Shown here: piece after piece, positions 31,592 to 33,875 of the stretch
Layout of the letters: the number at the start of each line of letters is the position of its first letter
How positions within the stretch are numbered: the stretch's first letter is position 1
Source of the DNA: Candidatus Aminicenantota bacterium
GTDB lineage: Bacteria; Acidobacteriota; Aminicenantia; Aminicenantales; Saccharicenantaceae
Direction of reading: 5' to 3'
Assembly: GCA_002877915.1 (NCBI GenBank)
Contig: PNJE01000031.1
Location: 1 to 33,875 of the forward strand
Length of the DNA stretch: 33,875 nucleotides
Notes under the pieces: generated by a model
Told to the model about the DNA's origin: nothing
The model's input: only the letters and a program-made list of their open reading frames with translations
Databases searched by the model: none
Translations under genes and position numbers: made by a program

Positions 31592-32749
31592 TTAATTTAA
31601 TTTTTTGAGAGCCAGGGTCATAACTTTTTTTACTGGAAGCCCGGTTTTCCCGGCGGCCTGCTGGCAATCATCAAATTCTGGTTGATAATTAACGACGTCC
31701 TGACCTAAATAGGCCACTTTGACCCTTATTTTCTGGCCGGCTACCTGAACCTCCTTTATTTCCCGCCGGAGAATTCGTCTTTCGACTGGAAAGATTCTTA
31801 CTCCGATTGAGGTGGTTTCAAGAAACACCGCTTCAACTATCCGGTCTATTTTATCAGCCTCAGCAATCAGGGTCAATTTTGAACCCGGCCGATTTTTCTT
31901 CATAATCACTGGCGTCAGATAAGCTTCCAGGGCACCCTTTTTTAGGGCTTCATTTATGAAATTCCCTAAAATCTGGGGAGAACAATCATCCAGGTTGGTT
32001 TCAATAACCATTATCTGCTCGGTTGACCGGAAATCTTCTTTTCGGCCATAAAAGGCCCGGAGCAAGTTGGGATGGTATTTGAGTTCTTTATGGCCAAGGC
32101 CATAGCCTATTTTTTCATAAACCAGCTGGGGAAGAGTGGAAAGGCCCTGACCCAGGGTCGTCAGAATAGCTGCCCCAGTTGGAGTTAATAGTTCTGTCGG
32201 TTCTTCGCTGCTAAAGACTGGAAGTCCAGCCATCAGTTCTGCTACCGCGGGAGGGGGAACGGGCAACCGGCCATGCTCGCTTTGAACAAAGCCACGGCCG
32301 AGATTTACCGGAGAAAAATAAATTGACTCCACCTGCAATTTTTCCAGCAGCCAGCAGCTGCCAATAATATCTACCAGAGCATCATCAGCTCCAGCTTCGT
32401 GTAAATGAGTTTTCCGGAAGCTTGTTCCATGAACCCGACTTTCTGCCTGAAAAAGGCGCTTAAAAACGGCGAGAGAGTTTTTCTTGACCCGGGGGCTCAG
32501 ATTGGCTCGGTTAATAATCCTTTCTATTTCGGGGTAATTTCTCTCTTCTGAAGGCCGGCTGATATTTACCTCAACTCTTAGACCGGAAAAACCCGAGCTT
32601 TTGCCTGGGTAAATATTAAGGTCACACTTAATCTTGAGGCTCTTAATAAAATTTTTGAATTCTTCAGTCGGGACCCCGAGCGAAAGCAAGGAAGCTAGAA
32701 TCATATCCCCGCTCGCCCCAGACGAACAATCAAAATAAATGTACTTCAT
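31592..32749 (-). CDS. larC: Nickel-pincer cofactor cyclometallase LarC
   Basis: LarC inserts nickel, using CTP, into the pyridinium-bisthiocarboxylate mononucleotide that becomes the nickel-pincer cofactor of lactate racemase and relatives. The family start [20 protein letters not shown] is diagnostic, and the block [17 protein letters not shown] with [20 protein letters not shown] is conserved, as is LTPTGAAIL. At 385 residues it is full length in a single reading frame, whereas the Lactobacillus gene is split into larC1 and larC2 joined by frameshifting. LarB, LarE and the cofactor-using enzyme are not in the window. It is first in the larC-folE-metG unit. Confidence 0.92.
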   Translation of the reverse strand: MKYIYFDCSSGASGDMILASLLSLGVPTEEFKNFIKSLKIKCDLNIYPGKSSGFSGLRVEVNISRPSEERNYPEIERIINRANLSPRVKKNSLAVFKRLFQAESRVHGTSFRKTHLHEAGADDALVDIIGSCWLLEKLQVESIYFSPVNLGRGFVQSEHGRLPVPPPAVAELMAGLPVFSSEEPTELLTPTGAAILTTLGQGLSTLPQLVYEKIGYGLGHKELKYHPNLLRAFYGRKEDFRSTEQIMVIETNLDDCSPQILGNFINEALKKGALEAYLTPVIMKKNRPGSKLTLIAEADKIDRIVEAVFLETTSIGVRIFPVERRILRREIKEVQVAGQKIRVKVAYLGQDVVNYQPEFDDCQQAAGKTGLPVKKVMTLALKKLN

Positions 32750-32779
32750 TCTTGACCTCTAATTTATTATTTTATTAAA

Positions 32780-32808
32780 AGCATAGTCGTTTGCCTCATA
32801 AAAATCAA
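32780..32808 (-). promoter_or_regulatory. Possible promoter of the larC-folE-metG unit
   Basis: On the minus strand TTGATT (32803-32808) and TATGCT (32780-32785) are 17 bases apart, each with four of six consensus matches. It faces away from the MTA phosphorylase promoter, about 20 bases apart in the same intergenic region. Confidence 0.4.
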
Positions 32809-32830
32809 AGGTGAAAAAGTGGTTTTAAAC

Positions 32831-32860
32831 TTGACGGAAACGGGAAATAAATTGTATATG
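32831..32860 (+). promoter_or_regulatory. Promoter of the MTA phosphorylase gene
   Basis: TTGACG (32831-32836, five of six) and TATATG (32855-32860, four of six) are 18 bases apart. Transcription would start near 32867, leaving a short leader with AAAGGAG (32871-32877) before the ATG at 32883. Confidence 0.5.
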
Positions 32861-32882
32861 AATAACTTCGAAAGGAGTAATC

Positions 32883-33764
32883 ATGGAAAATAAGGAGTTT
32901 CCAAAAGCTACCATTGGAATTCTTGGTGGTACCGGACTTTATGAAATTGATGGCCTTCGAAATTTAATCGCGGTTGATCTCGACACTCCTTTTGGCCGGC
33001 CTTCAGACAGTTTTCTGATTGGAGAACTGGAAGGACAACCGGTGGCTTTTTTGAGCCGGCATGGTCGAGGCCATCGCTTGCTTCCGTCGGAAGTAAATTA
33101 TCGGGCCAATATCTATGGCTTTAAGCGCCTGGGGGTGAAGAAGCTGATTTCAATCAATTCAGTTGGGTCGCTAAAAGAAGAAATAAAACCAAGGGATATT
33201 GTCCTGGCTGACCAATTCTTTGACCGCACTCACCGCCCCTGTACCTTTTTCGGCCAGGGATTAGTAGCTCACATTAGCTTGGCTCAACCTGTTTGCCCTG
33301 TTCTCTCGCAGCATGTTTATCAGGTGGCTAAGGAAATGGAATTGCCGGTTCATCTTGGGGGAACTTACGTTTGTATTGAAGGGCCAGCCTTTTCCACGAA
33401 AGCGGAATCAAATATTTATCGGCAGTTGGGAGCAGACGTCATCGGGATGACTGCTGCTACTGAAGCCAAACTTTCCCGGGAAGCTGAAATATGTTATGTC
33501 ACTTTAAATTTAGTGACTGACTATGATGTCTGGAGAAGCGAGGAAGAATCAGTCAGTGTCGATTTAATTCTGGAAAACCTCAGGCTTAATATTTCTCGGG
33601 CAAAAGAAATTATTAAAAAAACAGTTTCTTCTATTAACAAAATCGAAGGTAAAAGTTGCCCCTGTCAAGAAGCTTTAAGGAACACCATCGTCACCAGTCC
33701 AGAAGCCCAGAATCCTGAAACCCGAGAAAAATTGTCACTTCTTCTGGGTAAATATCTTAAATAG
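32883..33764 (+). CDS. mtnP: S-methyl-5'-thioadenosine phosphorylase
   Basis: This enzyme of the PNP/MTAP family phosphorolyses methylthioadenosine to adenine and methylthioribose-1-phosphate in methionine salvage and polyamine metabolism. Family motifs are GILGGTGLY (12-20), the phosphate-site SRHGRGHRLLPSEVNYRANI, INSVGSL, and the base-binding IEGPAFSTKAESNIYRQLGA with GMTAATEAKLSREAEICY and TDYDVW. The length of 293 residues is normal. A close relative that prefers other purine nucleosides cannot be excluded. The following kinase gene lies 9 nt on, so they form an operon. Confidence 0.9.
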   Translation: MENKEFPKATIGILGGTGLYEIDGLRNLIAVDLDTPFGRPSDSFLIGELEGQPVAFLSRHGRGHRLLPSEVNYRANIYGFKRLGVKKLISINSVGSLKEEIKPRDIVLADQFFDRTHRPCTFFGQGLVAHISLAQPVCPVLSQHVYQVAKEMELPVHLGGTYVCIEGPAFSTKAESNIYRQLGADVIGMTAATEAKLSREAEICYVTLNLVTDYDVWRSEEESVSVDLILENLRLNISRAKEIIKKTVSSINKIEGKSCPCQEALRNTIVTSPEAQNPETREKLSLLLGKYLK

Positions 33765-33773
33765 GAGAGCCTA

Positions 33774-33875
33774 TTGAGCCTGGTTATTATTGGTTCGGTA
33801 GCTTTTGATACTATTGAAACACCTTATGGCCGCCGGGAAAAAATTGTGGGAGGCTCTGGGACCTATTCGGCAGTG
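33774..33875 (+). CDS. PfkB-family carbohydrate/nucleoside kinase, N-terminal fragment
   Basis: The frame from the TTG at 33774 stays open to the window end and gives 34 residues: LVIIGSVAFDTIETPYGRRE and then KIVGGSGTYSAV. The GS.A.D pattern followed by GGSGTYSA is the start of ribokinase-like (PfkB) kinases, whose GG motif closes over the substrate. AGGAGAG precedes the TTG, and no ATG is available. Its pairing with MTA phosphorylase suggests a purine-nucleoside or methylthioribose-related substrate, but the fragment is too short to tell. Confidence 0.75.
   Translation, partial: MSLVIIGSVAFDTIETPYGRREKIVGGSGTYSAV

Noticed and set aside
1-33875. CRISPR array, tRNA or rRNA genes, insertion sequences, phage or defence genes
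   Set aside because: No regularly spaced repeats, cloverleaf-like segments, transposase-type frames or terminal inverted repeats were seen by eye. Short tRNA genes could still be missed, so a dedicated tRNA scan would settle this.

Overview
The window is bacterial chromosome in two parts. Positions 1-15166 are an unbroken plus-strand run that starts in the last codons of tuf (EF-Tu) and continues through the S10, spc and alpha ribosomal-protein gene sets to rplQ. Order: tuf', rpsJ, rplC, rplD, rplW, rplB, rpsS, rplV, rpsC, rplP, rpmC, rpsQ, rplN, rplX, rplE, rpsN (zinc type), rpsH, rplF, rplR, rpsE, rpmD, rplO, secY, adk, map, infA, rpmJ, rpsM, rpsK, rpsD, rpoA, rplQ. Gaps are tiny and many genes overlap by 4-8 nt. 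The largest gap (about 48 nt, before rpoA) holds a hairpin. The promoter of this super-operon lies upstream of the window.

Positions 15437-33875 are a mosaic of short transcription units on both strands. First comes a cell-wall group: an NlpC/P60 endopeptidase with SH3-like domains (-), an L-Ala-D/L-Glu-type dipeptide epimerase with a Tat-like leader (+), a class-A beta-lactamase-related serine hydrolase (-) and an MltD-like lytic transglycosylase lipoprotein with LysM repeats (-). Upstream on the minus strand, and possibly in the same unit as the last two, are galE, a divergent CCA-adding/poly(A) polymerase-family nucleotidyltransferase, and a 909-residue exported S9 peptidase carrying a degenerate C-terminal FGE/sulfatase-modifying-factor domain. 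Then follow a secreted protein with two LEA2/WHy-like domains overlapping a family-2 glycosyltransferase (+), an outer-membrane beta-barrel protein (-), a YrdC/TsaC tRNA-modification enzyme (+), a minus-strand metG-folE-larC unit read in the order larC, folE, metG, and a plus-strand MTA phosphorylase followed by the start of a PfkB-family sugar kinase cut by the window end.

The organism is a diderm bacterium: there is a beta-barrel protein ending in aromatic residues, a lipobox transglycosylase, and several exported proteins. Ribosomal proteins S4, S14, L36 and L24 and adenylate kinase all keep four-ligand zinc sites. The gene set and style resemble Acidobacteriota/Aminicenantes-like lineages, but that placement is an impression and not demonstrated here. 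I saw no tRNA, rRNA, CRISPR array, insertion sequence or phage gene. No stretch over 300 bases lacks a gene; the longest gap is 15167-15436.

The features most worth following up are the peptidase-FGE fusion, the possibly exported dipeptide epimerase within a murein-peptide-turnover neighbourhood, the nucleotidyltransferase with a reworked active-site entry, and the hairpin between rpsD and rpoA. No clearly new multi-gene system is established by the sequence alone.
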